The notes under the pieces were generated by a model. The model did not search any database, was not told the DNA's origin, and worked only from the letters and a program-made list of their open reading frames with translations. This document shows, piece after piece, positions 37,045-46,924 of a stretch of 64,000 bases of DNA. Position 1 is the stretch's first letter, and each line of letters opens with the position of its first letter. The translations under genes and the position numbers were made by a program. This stretch comes from Heterorhizobium halophytocola (GTDB lineage: Bacteria > Pseudomonadota > Alphaproteobacteria > Rhizobiales > Rhizobiaceae), in NCBI RefSeq assembly GCF_017873095.1, contig NZ_JAGGJU010000002.1:186001-250000 (forward strand), read 5' to 3'.

Positions 37045-38226
37045 CTAGCCGCGTGCGGCAAGGCGGATCGCCAAGGCAATCAGCGAGAGGTCGGAGCCGC
37101 GCGGCCCGATCAGGGATACGCCAAACGGTGCGCCGCCGATCAGGCCGGCCGGCATCACCACCTGCGGCAAGCCGGCCATGCCGGCGACCGACAGCAGCGT
37201 CATCGCCGCGTGGCGAAAGTTTTCGAAGATCTCGGGCGGTGCATCGCGCCGGAAGGCCGCATCCGGCACCGCAGGCGCCACCAGCACCGAAAACGACCCG
37301 AGCAATCCCTCCATATGGCTGGTGAAGACCGTCTGCACCGCGTCTGCCTTCGCCACGTCTGCATCGGTGAGCGACATGGCAAAGGCGTAGCGGGCATCAA
37401 GCCCACCGCCGAGCGGCATGCCCGTCCGCGCGATCAGCGGCACGACGAAATGGCGCGCATCGGCGGCCTGCAGGGTGCGGAACGCCTGGTAGAGGCCATC
37501 GGGGCCGATCGCGCCGTAGACATTCGCCTCTGCCATCTCAAGCCCGGCAAAGGTCCGATCGAAGAGGGCGCGCTGGGACGGCCCCAGGCGTGCGGCCATG
37601 TCGGCTGCCAGCACAAGCCGCGGCGCGTCCGGCAACGGCGTCCGGTCCTCGCCGAGCAGCACGGCCGCGGTCTGCGCGAGGAGATCGCCGTCGCGGGTGA
37701 GAAAGCCGCAGGTATCGAAGCGCGCGGCAAGCTCCATGCAGCGATAGAGGGAGATGCGGCCATGGGTGGGGCGCAGGCCCCAGAGCCCGCAAAAGCTCGC
37801 CGGCGCCCGGATCGAACCGCCGGTGTCGGTGCCAAGCCCGATATCGGCAAGGCCGGCGGCCACGGCACTGGCCGAGCCGGACGAAGACCCGCCGGGAATG
37901 CGGTCGGGCGCTGCCGGATTGCGGGGCGTGCCGAAATGCGGATTGACGCCGTAGAGCGCCCAGGCGAGTTCGTCCGTATGGGTCTTGCCGACGAAGCGGG
38001 CGCCGGCGTCGAGCAGGGTCTGCACCGCCGGCGCGGTTTTGTCCTTGGTCCCGCTTGCCGCCAGAACCAGCGGACTGCCGCAACCCGTCGGATAGCCGGC
38101 GACGTCGAACAGATCCTTGACCGCCAGCGTGCAGCCGGCAAGCGGGCCGGTTTCGGCGCATCCGACGTCTGCTGCCGGATACGGCAGGAAGGCATCGACG
38201 GAGGGCAAATCAAGGGGTGCAGGCAT
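37045..38226 (-). CDS. amidase (amidase-signature family)
   Basis: About 393 aa. The Ser-cisSer-Lys triad is visible: Lys in CTLAVKDLFDV, cis-Ser in GGSSSGSASAVAAG and Ser in GTDTGGSIRAPASFCGLWG. Length and motifs fit the AtzF/GatA-like amidases. Start is uncertain: ATG at 38226 or a TTG at 38259, neither with a strong ribosome site. It lies downstream of the dipeptide-type permeases and may hydrolyse imported amides. Confidence 0.88.
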   Translation of the reverse strand: MPAPLDLPSVDAFLPYPAADVGCAETGPLAGCTLAVKDLFDVAGYPTGCGSPLVLAASGTKDKTAPAVQTLLDAGARFVGKTHTDELAWALYGVNPHFGTPRNPAAPDRIPGGSSSGSASAVAAGLADIGLGTDTGGSIRAPASFCGLWGLRPTHGRISLYRCMELAARFDTCGFLTRDGDLLAQTAAVLLGEDRTPLPDAPRLVLAADMAARLGPSQRALFDRTFAGLEMAEANVYGAIGPDGLYQAFRTLQAADARHFVVPLIARTGMPLGGGLDARYAFAMSLTDADVAKADAVQTVFTSHMEGLLGSFSVLVAPAVPDAAFRRDAPPEIFENFRHAAMTLLSVAGMAGLPQVVMPAGLIGGAPFGVSLIGPRGSDLSLIALAIRLAARG

Positions 38227-38495
38227 GGCGTTCACGTGTAAGGCAATGAGGGATGACAAAGAAGAGACAGCGCCTATCGGTCACGCCGATCACCTGCGCG
38301 CACCTTTCCAGCTTTTAACCGGGTCGACAAGATGCCGGCGCATCCCCGTGCCAGGGCGCTTCTCAAGATCGCGCGCCTTCCGGATCTGCCCGCCGGACGG
38401 CCGCCAGGATGGCGCCCGTCAACGAGACCCCGCGCACTGCGGCCACCGGATGTCCCTATCCGGCGGCGTCTTTCGAAGCGTCTGCACTCGCCGGC

Positions 38496-39407
38496 TCAGT
38501 GTTTCAGCGAGCGCGGATCGAGCGCGTCGCGGATCGCGTCGCCCATATAGTTGACGCTGAGCACGGTGAGCGAGATGGCCAGCCCCGGCCACAGCACGCG
38601 CGATGGCGTTATCTGCAGGAAATTGGCGCCGTCGAACAGCAGGCGTCCCCAGGTCGGGAAGTCCGAGGGGAAGCCGAGGCCGAGAAAGGACAGCGAGGAT
38701 TCGGTGATAATCGCCGAGGCGATGCCGAGCGTCGCCGAGACCATGATCGAAGAGAGCACATTGGGCAGGATGTGCTTCAGCACCACGCGGTATTGCCGCA
38801 TGCCGCTCGACTTGGCCGCCATGATGAATTCCTGGCTCTTGACCGCCAGCACATCGCCGCGCACGATACGCGCCGTATGCATCCAGCTGGTGACCCCGAT
38901 GACCGTCACGATCAGGATGAAGATGCCGGTGGACGGACCGAATGCCGAGCGCAGCGTGTCGCGAAACAGCATGATGATCACCAGCAGCAACGGCAGCAGC
39001 GGCAGCGCCAGAAAGAGATCGGTCAGGCGCATCAGCGGCCCGTCGAGACGACGGTAGTAGCCGGCGGTCACCCCCACCAGCGTGCCGAGGAAAAGCGCGA
39101 TCAGCATCGCCACCATGCCGACGGCCAGCGAGATCTGCCCGCCGGCCATGACCTGGGCCAGCATGTCATGGCCCAGATTGTCGGTGCCGAAGGGATGGGC
39201 GAAAGTCGGCCCCTGGTTCTTGTCGCGGATATTGATCTTGTTGGCGTCGACCGTGTGGATCAGCGGCCCGAGATAGACCGCAGCGACGATGAAGACGAAG
39301 ACGACAAGGCCGGCAACGCCGCCCGGATGCTTGGCAAATTGTTGCCACATGGCGCCGATCATCGAGCGGCGGCGCGGTGCGATTGCGGTGATGGCGGCGT
39401 CAGTCAT
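38496..39407 (-). CDS. dipeptide/oligopeptide-type ABC transporter permease (DppC-like)
   Basis: 303 aa. ATG at 39407 overlaps the stop of the preceding permease by eight bases. Seen: the OppC/DppC N-terminal domain, PFGTDNLGHDMLAQVMAGGQISLAVG, and the ATPase contact loop FIMAAKSSGMRQYRVVLKHILPNVLSSI. The downstream end abuts a 269-base gap before the amidase. Confidence 0.92.
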   Translation of the reverse strand: MTDAAITAIAPRRRSMIGAMWQQFAKHPGGVAGLVVFVFIVAAVYLGPLIHTVDANKINIRDKNQGPTFAHPFGTDNLGHDMLAQVMAGGQISLAVGMVAMLIALFLGTLVGVTAGYYRRLDGPLMRLTDLFLALPLLPLLLVIIMLFRDTLRSAFGPSTGIFILIVTVIGVTSWMHTARIVRGDVLAVKSQEFIMAAKSSGMRQYRVVLKHILPNVLSSIMVSATLGIASAIITESSLSFLGLGFPSDFPTWGRLLFDGANFLQITPSRVLWPGLAISLTVLSVNYMGDAIRDALDPRSLKH

Positions 39408-40410
39408 AGCGGATCCTCGGGTCCAGGATGCCGTAGAGAACGTCGGCAATCAGATTGAACAGCACGATCAGGAAGGCGAAGATGAAGGTCAGCGTCTGCA
39501 CCAGCGGCAGGTCGGCGCCCTGGATGGCGACGATCAGCAACTGGCCAAGCCCGTTCACCCGGAAGATCTGCTCGGTGATGATCGCGCCGGAAAAGATCGT
39601 CGGCACGCCGAGCGCGATCACCGTGACCACCGGTATCAGGCTGTTGCGGAGCACATGCACCAGAAGCACGGTCTTTTCCTTCACCCCCTTGGCGCGGGCG
39701 GTACGCACATAGTCCATGTGCAGGTTGTCGAGCATCGAGGCGCGGACGAAGCGGCTGATCTGCGAGGTGTTGTAGAGGGTCAGCACCAGTACTGGCAGGA
39801 ACATCTGCCGCACCTGCGCGACGAAGCTCGACCAGTCATGCACGACCAGATTGGTGTCGTAGACCGAAGGAAACCAGTTGAGCTTGGCCGAGAAGATGAC
39901 GATCAGCAGCACGCCGGTGAAGAAGGTCGGCACGGAATAGCCGATCATCGAGACGAAGGTGCCGATCTGGTCGAAGATCGAATACTGCTTGTAGGCCGAG
40001 ACGACGCCGATCGGGATCGCCAGCAGCACGCCGAACAGATAGGAGAGGCCGACGACCCAGAGCGTCTGCGGCATGCGCTGGACGATCAGATCGACCACCG
40101 GGCTTCGGGTTGCCCAGGACAGCACGCGCAGCCGGTGCGGATCGCCGATCGCGATACCGGTCATGTCCTGCAGGACATTGAGCGGCTCATTGATGAAGAA
40201 TTGCTGCAGCCACAGCAGATAGCGGATGAAGAAGGGCTGATCGAGACCCATGGCGCTGCGGATCTGTTCGCGAACCTCGGGCGGTATCGTCAGGGGAAGG
40301 TCGCCCAGCGGATCGCTCGGGGCGAGATCCAGAAGCGCAAAGATGATGAAACTGATGAACAGCAGGGTCGGGATTGCAAACAGCAATCGCCGCAGGGTGT
40401 AGGTGAACAT
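39400..40410 (-). CDS. dipeptide/oligopeptide-type ABC transporter permease (DppB-like)
   Basis: 336 aa, with MFTYTLRRLLFAIPTLLFISFIIFAL at the start and the contact loop YVRTARAKGVKEKTVLLVHVLRNSLIPVVTVIAL near residue 230. FSGAIITEQIF is the usual B-type permease ending. Second gene of the leftward arm. Confidence 0.93.
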   Translation of the reverse strand: MFTYTLRRLLFAIPTLLFISFIIFALLDLAPSDPLGDLPLTIPPEVREQIRSAMGLDQPFFIRYLLWLQQFFINEPLNVLQDMTGIAIGDPHRLRVLSWATRSPVVDLIVQRMPQTLWVVGLSYLFGVLLAIPIGVVSAYKQYSIFDQIGTFVSMIGYSVPTFFTGVLLIVIFSAKLNWFPSVYDTNLVVHDWSSFVAQVRQMFLPVLVLTLYNTSQISRFVRASMLDNLHMDYVRTARAKGVKEKTVLLVHVLRNSLIPVVTVIALGVPTIFSGAIITEQIFRVNGLGQLLIVAIQGADLPLVQTLTFIFAFLIVLFNLIADVLYGILDPRIRYD

Positions 40411-40482
40411 TTAGGGCACTCTCCAGACCGTCTCGGAAGTCTGCGATGCCGGCCCCGCAATGTGACGGGGCCGGCAAAGGCA

Positions 40483-42192
40483 TTACTTCTTGCGCGACCA
40501 GTCCGCGACATTCCAGAGTTCGCTGTCCCAGGCGTTCATCTTGACGCCTTCGAGCGTGTTGTTGACCGCCGACAGCTGGCCGCGATGGATAAGCGGCAGC
40601 TGGGCGAATTCGGTGGTCAGCATGTCGTTGAGCTGCTTGGCAATCTTGGCGCGTTCTTCAAGATTGGCGGTCTTGCTGAGGGTCTTGACCAGCTCGTCGT
40701 ATTTGGGGTTGCAGTAGCGCGGTTCGTTCTCACCCTGCCAGCCGTTTTCCGGGGTCGGGATCTTGTTGCACATCCAGCCGGCCAGATATTTTTCCGGATC
40801 CGTGCCGTCGAAATTGTTGGTGTACATCTGCACGTCGGCCATGAACTTCTGGAAGGTGTCCGGCGAGGACGGGTCGCCGCCGAAGAAGACGTTGGCCGAG
40901 ATGTTACGCAGTTCGGTCTGGACGCCGATCTGGTTCCACCAGTCCTTGATCAGCGCCTGCGAGCCCTGGCGCACGGAATTGGTCGAGGTCTGGAACAGCA
41001 CCGACAGCTTGACGCCGTCCTTTTCGCGCACGCCGTCGCCGCCCATCTTCCAGCCGTCGTCGTCGAGCAGCTTGTTGGCGCCGTCGATGTCCTGCTTCAG
41101 GCACCAGTCGTCATTGGCATGCGACGCGTAGGCGTCCGGGGCCGGTACGATGTCGCAGGTCGGCTTGCCCGCTTCGCCATAGCCCGCTTCAACCAGGATT
41201 TCACGGTCGATGGCAAGCGACAGGGCCTTGGCGACGGCCGGGTCGGTCAGGAAGGGGTGCGGGCCGGCAGCCTTGGTCGAGCGCTTGTCGCCCTGCGCGG
41301 GATCGACGGCGAAATGGTTGAGGTCGATACGTTCGACCTGGGTGCCGAAGGCGGTGACCAGGTGGCCCTTGCCCGACTGCATCATCTGTTGGAGCACTTC
41401 CGGCTCGACCTGCATGTTCCAGGCATAGTCGAATTCGCCGGTTTCCAGCACCGAACGGGCCGCCGAGGCTGCGTCGCCGCCGCCCTTCAGGGTGACGGAC
41501 GCAAAGGCCGGCTTGGCCGGATCACGATAATTCTCGTTGGCGGTGAAGGTCACCACGTCGTTGGGCTTGAATTCCTTGACGACGAAGGGGCCGGTGCCGA
41601 CCGGATGGAAATTGGCCTCGGTGCATTCCGGCGCCTTGATCCCCATGCAGTCGGCGAACTGCTTTTCCTGGATCAGCGGCGACTGGGCGCCGACAAAGGC
41701 GCTGTAGGGATAGGGTTTCGGCTCGGTAAACGAGATCTTGATCGTGCTGTCGTCGACAGCCTCGACATTGGAGACGCCTTCATAATAGGCGCCCTGGGCG
41801 CAGCCGCCGTCCGGCGCCGTGCAGTATTTCCATGTGAACACCGCATCCTTGGCGGTGACCGGCGTGCCGTCGGACCATTTCAGGCCGTCCTTCAGCTTCC
41901 AGGTCATGCTCTTCAGGTCTTCCGCGACGCCGCCATTCTCGACGGTCGGGATTTCCGCTGCCAGCATCGGCACAAGCTCGCCGGTCTCGTCATAGCGGGC
42001 CAGAGGCTCGATCACCATGGACGAGGCATACACTTCCTTGGTGCCGCCGGAGAGGTAGGGGTTCATCGTCGAGGCGGCCTGCCAGAAGATGATCTTCAGG
42101 TCGCCGTCCGTGCCGCGGTCCGCCATGGCCGGAGCGGCCGCGAGACTGAGCGCTGCGGCCGATGCGGCCAGCAGAAGTCTGGATTTCGTCAT
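40483..42192 (-). CDS. dipeptide/oligopeptide-type ABC transporter substrate-binding protein
   Basis: 569-aa family-5 binding protein. Sec signal ends at AAAPAMA; mature protein starts with RGTDGDLKIIFWQAASTMNPYLSGGTKE and contains LKDGLKWSDGTPVTAKDAVFTWKY, the family signature. First gene of the leftward arm, divergent from the M20 hydrolase. Four or more Cys residues in the mature part are unusual for the family. Confidence 0.92.
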   Translation of the reverse strand: MTKSRLLLAASAAALSLAAAPAMADRGTDGDLKIIFWQAASTMNPYLSGGTKEVYASSMVIEPLARYDETGELVPMLAAEIPTVENGGVAEDLKSMTWKLKDGLKWSDGTPVTAKDAVFTWKYCTAPDGGCAQGAYYEGVSNVEAVDDSTIKISFTEPKPYPYSAFVGAQSPLIQEKQFADCMGIKAPECTEANFHPVGTGPFVVKEFKPNDVVTFTANENYRDPAKPAFASVTLKGGGDAASAARSVLETGEFDYAWNMQVEPEVLQQMMQSGKGHLVTAFGTQVERIDLNHFAVDPAQGDKRSTKAAGPHPFLTDPAVAKALSLAIDREILVEAGYGEAGKPTCDIVPAPDAYASHANDDWCLKQDIDGANKLLDDDGWKMGGDGVREKDGVKLSVLFQTSTNSVRQGSQALIKDWWNQIGVQTELRNISANVFFGGDPSSPDTFQKFMADVQMYTNNFDGTDPEKYLAGWMCNKIPTPENGWQGENEPRYCNPKYDELVKTLSKTANLEERAKIAKQLNDMLTTEFAQLPLIHRGQLSAVNNTLEGVKMNAWDSELWNVADWSRKK

Positions 42193-42514
42193 TATGCTAT
42201 TCCCCGATTATTATTGGTTGGGTGTCATGCGTCATTGCCACATGCCGAAGCGAACCTATCGCTCGTTCGGGATGAATTTCAACCGCTAACTACATTATTT
42301 TGCTTGGAAATTTCGAACATCGCCGATCCTTGGAGACAAGCGCTCCCACCCTTCCGACAGGGTCGGAATTCGATGCATTGATCAAAATTTAGGCCATCTA
42401 AGCATGAGGCTATTTTTCGTTCAAGCCTGAAATTTGCGGCTTGCAAAAGCGCCGTCGACAAGCACAGTATCTGCCCAAACTCGTGGGAACGCATAGCGCA
42501 AAAGGTTATATTTC
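42193..42514. other. divergent promoter region between the two arms of the peptide-type transporter locus
   Basis: 322 AT-rich bases with no gene. It holds a perfect inverted repeat at 42352 and a smaller hairpin-like repeat CCGAAGCGA...TCGCTCGTTCGG near 42245. Both operon promoters must lie here. Confidence 0.6.
42352..42368. promoter_or_regulatory. 17-bp perfect inverted repeat in the divergent promoter region
   Basis: TTCCGAC-AGG-GTCGGAA. Its location, about midway between the two divergent starts, suits a shared operator for both arms. No regulator gene is adjacent. Confidence 0.45.
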
Positions 42515-43678
42515 ATGCCGATCATCAACCGTGCCAGTGAACTCCAGCCGGAAGTGGCGGGCTGGCGCCGATACCTCCACCAGAACCCCGAATTGCTCTA
42601 CGACGTGCACAACACGGCGGCGTTCGTCACCGAGAAGCTGAAAGCGTTCGGCTGCGATACGGTGGAGACTGGACTGGGGCGCACGGGCGTCGTCGGACTG
42701 ATCAAGGGCAACAAGGGCGACGGGCCGGTCATCGGTTTTCGCGCCGACATGGACGCATTGCCGATCGACGAGGAAAGCGGCGTGGAATGGGGGTCGCAGA
42801 CACCCGGCAAGATGCATGCCTGCGGCCATGACGGGCATACCGCCATGTTGCTCGGCGCTGCCAAATATCTCGCCGAAACCCGCAATTTCGCAGGCACCAT
42901 CGCGGTGATCTTCCAGCCGGCCGAAGAAGGCGGCGGCGGTGCGCTGGAGATGATCCAGGACGGCATGATGGACAAGTTCGCCATCTCGCAGGTCTATGGC
43001 ATGCACAATCACCCGGGCATGCCGGTCGGCGCCTTCGGCACCCGTGCGGGCCCGCTGATGGCGGCAGCCGACGAGTTTCAGATCGTCATTCGCGGCCGCA
43101 GCGGCCATGCGGCCCAGCCGCACAAGTCGGTCGATCCGGTGCTGGTCTCGGCGCACGTGATCGTCGGCCTGCAGGCGATTGCCGCGCGCGAAGCCGATCC
43201 GCTGCAGTCCGTCGTCGTCACGGTCGCCAATATCCATGGCGGCAAGGCGTTCAACGTGATTCCCGACACTGTCACGCTCGGCGGTACGGTGCGCACACTG
43301 CTGCCCGAGCTTCGCGACATGGCGGAAAAGCGGATCCAGGACATCGCGACAGGCATTGCCGCCGCCTTCGGGGCCTCGGCCGAAGTGGTCTATGACCGCG
43401 GTTATCCGGTGACGGTCAACCACGAGGCGGAAACGGATTTCGCGCTGGAAATCCTGCGCAAGGTCTCCGGCGACAAGGCCGTCTCCGACGCCTTCCCGCC
43501 GGCCATGGGCGCGGAGGATTTCTCCTACATGCTGGAAAGCCGCCCGGGCGCCTTCGTCTTCATCGGCAATGGCGACACCGCCAATCTGCACAACTCGAAA
43601 TACGACTTCAACGACGAGGCCATTCCCTACGGCATCAGCTACTGGGTGACGCTGGCCGAAACGGCGCTTGCGGCCTGA
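42515..43678 (+). CDS. M20-family amidohydrolase (hippurate hydrolase/N-acyl-amino acid hydrolase-like)
   Basis: 387 aa, dizinc peptidase fold. Metal and catalytic residues: RADMDALPIDEESG, MHACGHDGHTAMLLGAA and FQPAEEGGGGALEM near residues 85-145, and GAEDFSYM near 330. It heads the rightward arm and is followed by the fused ATPase of the peptide-type transporter, so it probably deacylates an imported N-acyl amino acid or amide. Confidence 0.92.
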   Translation: MPIINRASELQPEVAGWRRYLHQNPELLYDVHNTAAFVTEKLKAFGCDTVETGLGRTGVVGLIKGNKGDGPVIGFRADMDALPIDEESGVEWGSQTPGKMHACGHDGHTAMLLGAAKYLAETRNFAGTIAVIFQPAEEGGGGALEMIQDGMMDKFAISQVYGMHNHPGMPVGAFGTRAGPLMAAADEFQIVIRGRSGHAAQPHKSVDPVLVSAHVIVGLQAIAAREADPLQSVVVTVANIHGGKAFNVIPDTVTLGGTVRTLLPELRDMAEKRIQDIATGIAAAFGASAEVVYDRGYPVTVNHEAETDFALEILRKVSGDKAVSDAFPPAMGAEDFSYMLESRPGAFVFIGNGDTANLHNSKYDFNDEAIPYGISYWVTLAETALAA

Positions 43679-43755
43679 TATCGGCGTTTGGGCGAAGGCT
43701 GGAAATGGCGGGGAGCCGGCGTTCCCAGCGGATCGGACGAGAGGGTAAGGCAGAC

Positions 43756-45603
43756 ATGACGAACACGGTCGAAGACACGATGACGACAATTGCAACTGCG
43801 GAACCGGTGCTGCAGGTCGAGGGCCTCACCACCTCGTTTCGGGTGGGCGGCACGTGGCGCAAGGTCGTGCGCGATATGAGCTTTTCCGTCGCGCCGCGTG
43901 AAACGGTGGCGATCGTTGGTGAAAGCGGGTCGGGCAAGAGCGTCACCTCGCTGTCGATCATGCGGCTGCTGCCGAAATATTCGAGCCGGATCGAGGGATC
44001 GGTCCGGCTTGGAGGCCGCGATCTGCTGGCACTGTCCGACGAGGAGATGCGCAAGGTGCGCGGCAACGACATCTCGATGATCTTCCAGGAGCCGATGACA
44101 TCGCTGAACCCGATCTTTCCGATCGGCAAGCAGATCTCTGAAGCCATCCTGTGCCATCGCGACGTGTCGAAGGCCGAGGCCAAGCGCGAGGTCCTGCAAC
44201 TGTTGGACAAGGTGCGCATTCCCAATGCGATGAACCGGTTCGACGAATTTCCGCACCAGTTTTCCGGCGGCATGCGCCAGCGTGTGATGATCGCCATGGC
44301 GCTCGCCTCGCGGCCGAAGCTGCTGATCGCCGACGAGCCGACGACGGCGCTGGACGTCACCATCCAGGGCCAGATTCTCGACCTGATCAAGGAATTGCAG
44401 GACGAGGAAGGGATGGCAGTGCTGTTCATCACCCACGACATGGGCGTGGTGGCCGAAGTCTCCGACCGGACGATCGTGATGTTCCGCGGCGATGCGGTGG
44501 AGACCGGCACGACCGATGACATCTTCCATCGTGGCAACCATCCCTATACCCGCGCGCTGCTGTCGGCCGTGCCGCGGCTCGGCTCGATGAATGGCCGCGA
44601 GAATCCGGCCAGCTTTCCGATTATCGACATCGCCAGCGGCGCCTTGACCCGTGCCGAGGAAGAGGGTCCCGATCCGGCGCCGCACGACCAGCCGGTACTG
44701 TCGGTGCAGAACCTTGTGACCCGGTTCGATATCCGCTCCGGCCTGTTTTCACGCCGGACCGGGGCCGTCCACGCGGTGGAGAACGTGTCGTTTTCGGTGA
44801 AGCCGGGGGAAACGCTGTCGCTGGTGGGCGAGAGCGGCTGCGGCAAGTCGACCACCGGGCGCTCGATCACCCGCCTGGTCGAGCCGACATCGGGCACTAT
44901 CGAGGTGGACGGCTATAATGTGCGCCAGCTCGATCCCGCGACGCTGCGCAAGATGCGGCGCACCATCCAGATGGTGTTCCAGGACCCCTTTGCCAGCCTC
45001 GACCCGCGCATGACGGCGGGCCGCGCGGTGATGGAACCGTTCATCGAGCACAAGCTCGGCAGCACGGCCAGGGCGCGCGACAAGGCCGCCGACCTGTTCG
45101 AGCGCGTCGGCCTTTCGGCCGAGATGATGGACCGCTATCCGCACGAATTCTCCGGCGGCCAGCGCCAGCGCATCGCGATCGCCCGCTCGCTGATGCTCGA
45201 CCCGAAGGTGATCATCGCCGACGAGGCGGTGTCGGCGCTCGACGTGTCGATCAAGGCGCAGGTGTGCAACCTGCTGCTCGACCTGCAGAAGGATTTCAAC
45301 CTCGCTTACCTGTTCATTTCCCATGACATGGCCGTGGTCGAGCGGGTCAGTCACCGGGTCGCGGTGATGTATCTGGGCGAGATCGTCGAGATCGGCCCGC
45401 GCCAAGCGGTGTTTGAAAACCCGCAGCATCCCTATACGAAAAAGCTGATGTCGGCCGTGCCCGTACCGGACCCGGCGCGCCGCAGCCTGCGTCGCGACCT
45501 GATGACCGACGAAATCCTCAGTCCCGTGCGCCCCGCCGGCTATGTCCCGCCGCAGCGACAGTATCGTGAGGTTTCGGAAGGGCACCTGGTGCAGGTGGAG
45601 TAG
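43756..45603 (+). CDS. dipeptide/oligopeptide-type ABC transporter, fused DppD-DppF ATPase
   Basis: 615 aa with two complete ABC ATPases. Domain 1: GESGSGKSVTSLS and FSGGMRQRVMIAMALA. Domain 2: GESGCGKSTTGRS, FSGGQRQRIAIARSL and ADEAVSALDVS (the usual Glu is in DEAVS). Each half ends with the oligopeptide-transporter C-terminal segment (HPYTRALLSAVP; HPYTKKLMSAVPVPDP). GAGGGTAAGG precedes ATG 43756. The only ATPase gene for the permeases encoded on the other strand. Confidence 0.94.
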   Translation: MTNTVEDTMTTIATAEPVLQVEGLTTSFRVGGTWRKVVRDMSFSVAPRETVAIVGESGSGKSVTSLSIMRLLPKYSSRIEGSVRLGGRDLLALSDEEMRKVRGNDISMIFQEPMTSLNPIFPIGKQISEAILCHRDVSKAEAKREVLQLLDKVRIPNAMNRFDEFPHQFSGGMRQRVMIAMALASRPKLLIADEPTTALDVTIQGQILDLIKELQDEEGMAVLFITHDMGVVAEVSDRTIVMFRGDAVETGTTDDIFHRGNHPYTRALLSAVPRLGSMNGRENPASFPIIDIASGALTRAEEEGPDPAPHDQPVLSVQNLVTRFDIRSGLFSRRTGAVHAVENVSFSVKPGETLSLVGESGCGKSTTGRSITRLVEPTSGTIEVDGYNVRQLDPATLRKMRRTIQMVFQDPFASLDPRMTAGRAVMEPFIEHKLGSTARARDKAADLFERVGLSAEMMDRYPHEFSGGQRQRIAIARSLMLDPKVIIADEAVSALDVSIKAQVCNLLLDLQKDFNLAYLFISHDMAVVERVSHRVAVMYLGEIVEIGPRQAVFENPQHPYTKKLMSAVPVPDPARRSLRRDLMTDEILSPVRPAGYVPPQRQYREVSEGHLVQVE

Positions 45604-45747
45604 AGCGTCCCGCCGTCGTTCGTCTTAACCGGCTGGTGACGCGCTATCCATCGCCGAGCCCTGCAGCCGGCATTGACATTGGCTAGGCAGGATCGCGACA
45701 GACGGTCCAACGGGATTGGCCGGGCGGGCTTCTCCGCGGCCTCGTCG

Positions 45748-46446
45748 TTACTGGGTGGCGCCCACCTGTTTTTCCATGGCTTCAAGCGCCTTGGAAAAAC
45801 CGCTCAGCGACAAGTCGATCGGCACCTTGTTGCCCTCGGGCGTGGTGACGATCACCTGGGCCTTTGCCTTTTCCTTCATGGCCGCGATCATTCCCGGCTC
45901 GACCGTCTCTTCGATCAGGCAGCCCTGCTGGGTGCAGCGATCAACGCTCAGATCTGTCCGGTAAGCGTCCTCGATCGTCAGTTCTACCTTGTCCTGAACG
46001 GCGATGCCGAGCGGCACGGCCATCTGCATGGCGATTCCCTTGGTTGCCGCCGGCGCGAGGCTCATCACGAGAATAACCTGGCTCTTGTCGCCGGTTATGG
46101 TGCTGGCCGAGATCTGGCACATCCGGTTTCCCGCTACGGTCTCGCAGGACATCTCCCAGGCACTGTCTGTCGCTGCCTTCACCTTGTCATCGGCAGGCTT
46201 GGCCGCCTGGGCCGGTGCCTCCGTCTCGGCCGGCTTTGGAGCGGACCGCGTTCCACCGCCGGTAGACGGAATAATGCCATTCTGGTCGGTGGTCGGATCG
46301 CTCAAGATCGGCGCTCCGGTGGTCGAGCGCGAAGCCGGTGTTGAAAACAGGGGGGCGGTCGATTGCGCCAGCGCCCAGGTGTTTGGGACAAGAATAGTCG
46401 CGCAGAGAAGGGCTGCAAAACCTGCAGCCTTTGTCGTATCGTTCAT
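45748..46446 (-). CDS. invasion-associated locus B (IalB) family protein
   Basis: 232 aa with a Sec signal ending at TWALA, a low-complexity Pro/Thr/Ala linker (about 30-90) and the IalB domain (WEMSCETVAGNRMCQISASTI...SLAPAATKGIAMQMAVPLGIAVQDKVELTIED...RCTQQGCLIEETVEPGMIAAMKEKA). Cys pairs suggest disulfides in the periplasm. Function in free-living alphaproteobacteria is unknown. Convergent with the ATPase gene. Confidence 0.88.
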   Translation of the reverse strand: MNDTTKAAGFAALLCATILVPNTWALAQSTAPLFSTPASRSTTGAPILSDPTTDQNGIIPSTGGGTRSAPKPAETEAPAQAAKPADDKVKAATDSAWEMSCETVAGNRMCQISASTITGDKSQVILVMSLAPAATKGIAMQMAVPLGIAVQDKVELTIEDAYRTDLSVDRCTQQGCLIEETVEPGMIAAMKEKAKAQVIVTTPEGNKVPIDLSLSGFSKALEAMEKQVGATQ

Positions 46447-46573
46447 TGTATTTCCCCGATTTGGCTAGAAGCGCGCGACCACAATTTTTATATAGCGTAG
46501 CGCATTTTCCTGATTGCATAAAATTTGAAAATTCGTTTACTTCCACATTACCTGCATGAGCGAGGATGATGGA

Positions 46574-46924
46574 ATGAAAAAGCCTGCACGACACCTGATG
46601 GCCGCCGCCATAACTTCATTCCTCCTCACGGCATTGCCTTTCGAGGCTTTCGCCCAGGCTTATGTCAACCAGGCAGCACCGACCGCCTCCTACAACCCGG
46701 CTTACCTGCAGCAGGTGCCGCCGGGCGCCAAGCCCATGGCTCCGCGTCGGCAGGTTATCCGGCCGAAAACGCAGGCGACGGCCGAGCGTCCGGCCGTGCT
46801 CCCCGCGAGCGGTAAGCCTTCGCTTGCACATATTTACCCCTCCGTCGGGACCGGCTCGACCGCGATAGTGCGTCCGACATCGCCCGATTGGCCGACGGTC
46901 GGCCGCGGAACTGTGACGAGATAG
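46574..46924 (+). CDS. small secreted Pro/Ala-rich protein upstream of csgG, unrecognised
   Basis: 116 aa. Clear Sec signal (MKKPARHLMAAAITSFLLTA, cleavage after FAQA). The mature part is short, basic and rich in Pro, Ala, Gln and Tyr (YVNQAAPTASYNPAYLQQVPPG) with no predicted domain. It is not a CsgF or CsgE by eye. Located between an IalB gene and csgG on the curli strand, so a link to amyloid export is possible. Confidence 0.65.
   Translation: MKKPARHLMAAAITSFLLTALPFEAFAQAYVNQAAPTASYNPAYLQQVPPGAKPMAPRRQVIRPKTQATAERPAVLPASGKPSLAHIYPSVGTGSTAIVRPTSPDWPTVGRGTVTR

Noticed and set aside
39289-42381. 1030-codon open frame on the plus strand
   Set aside because: It is antisense to three clear ABC-transporter genes on the minus strand. 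Long open antisense frames are expected with high-GC codon use, and the product has no domain.
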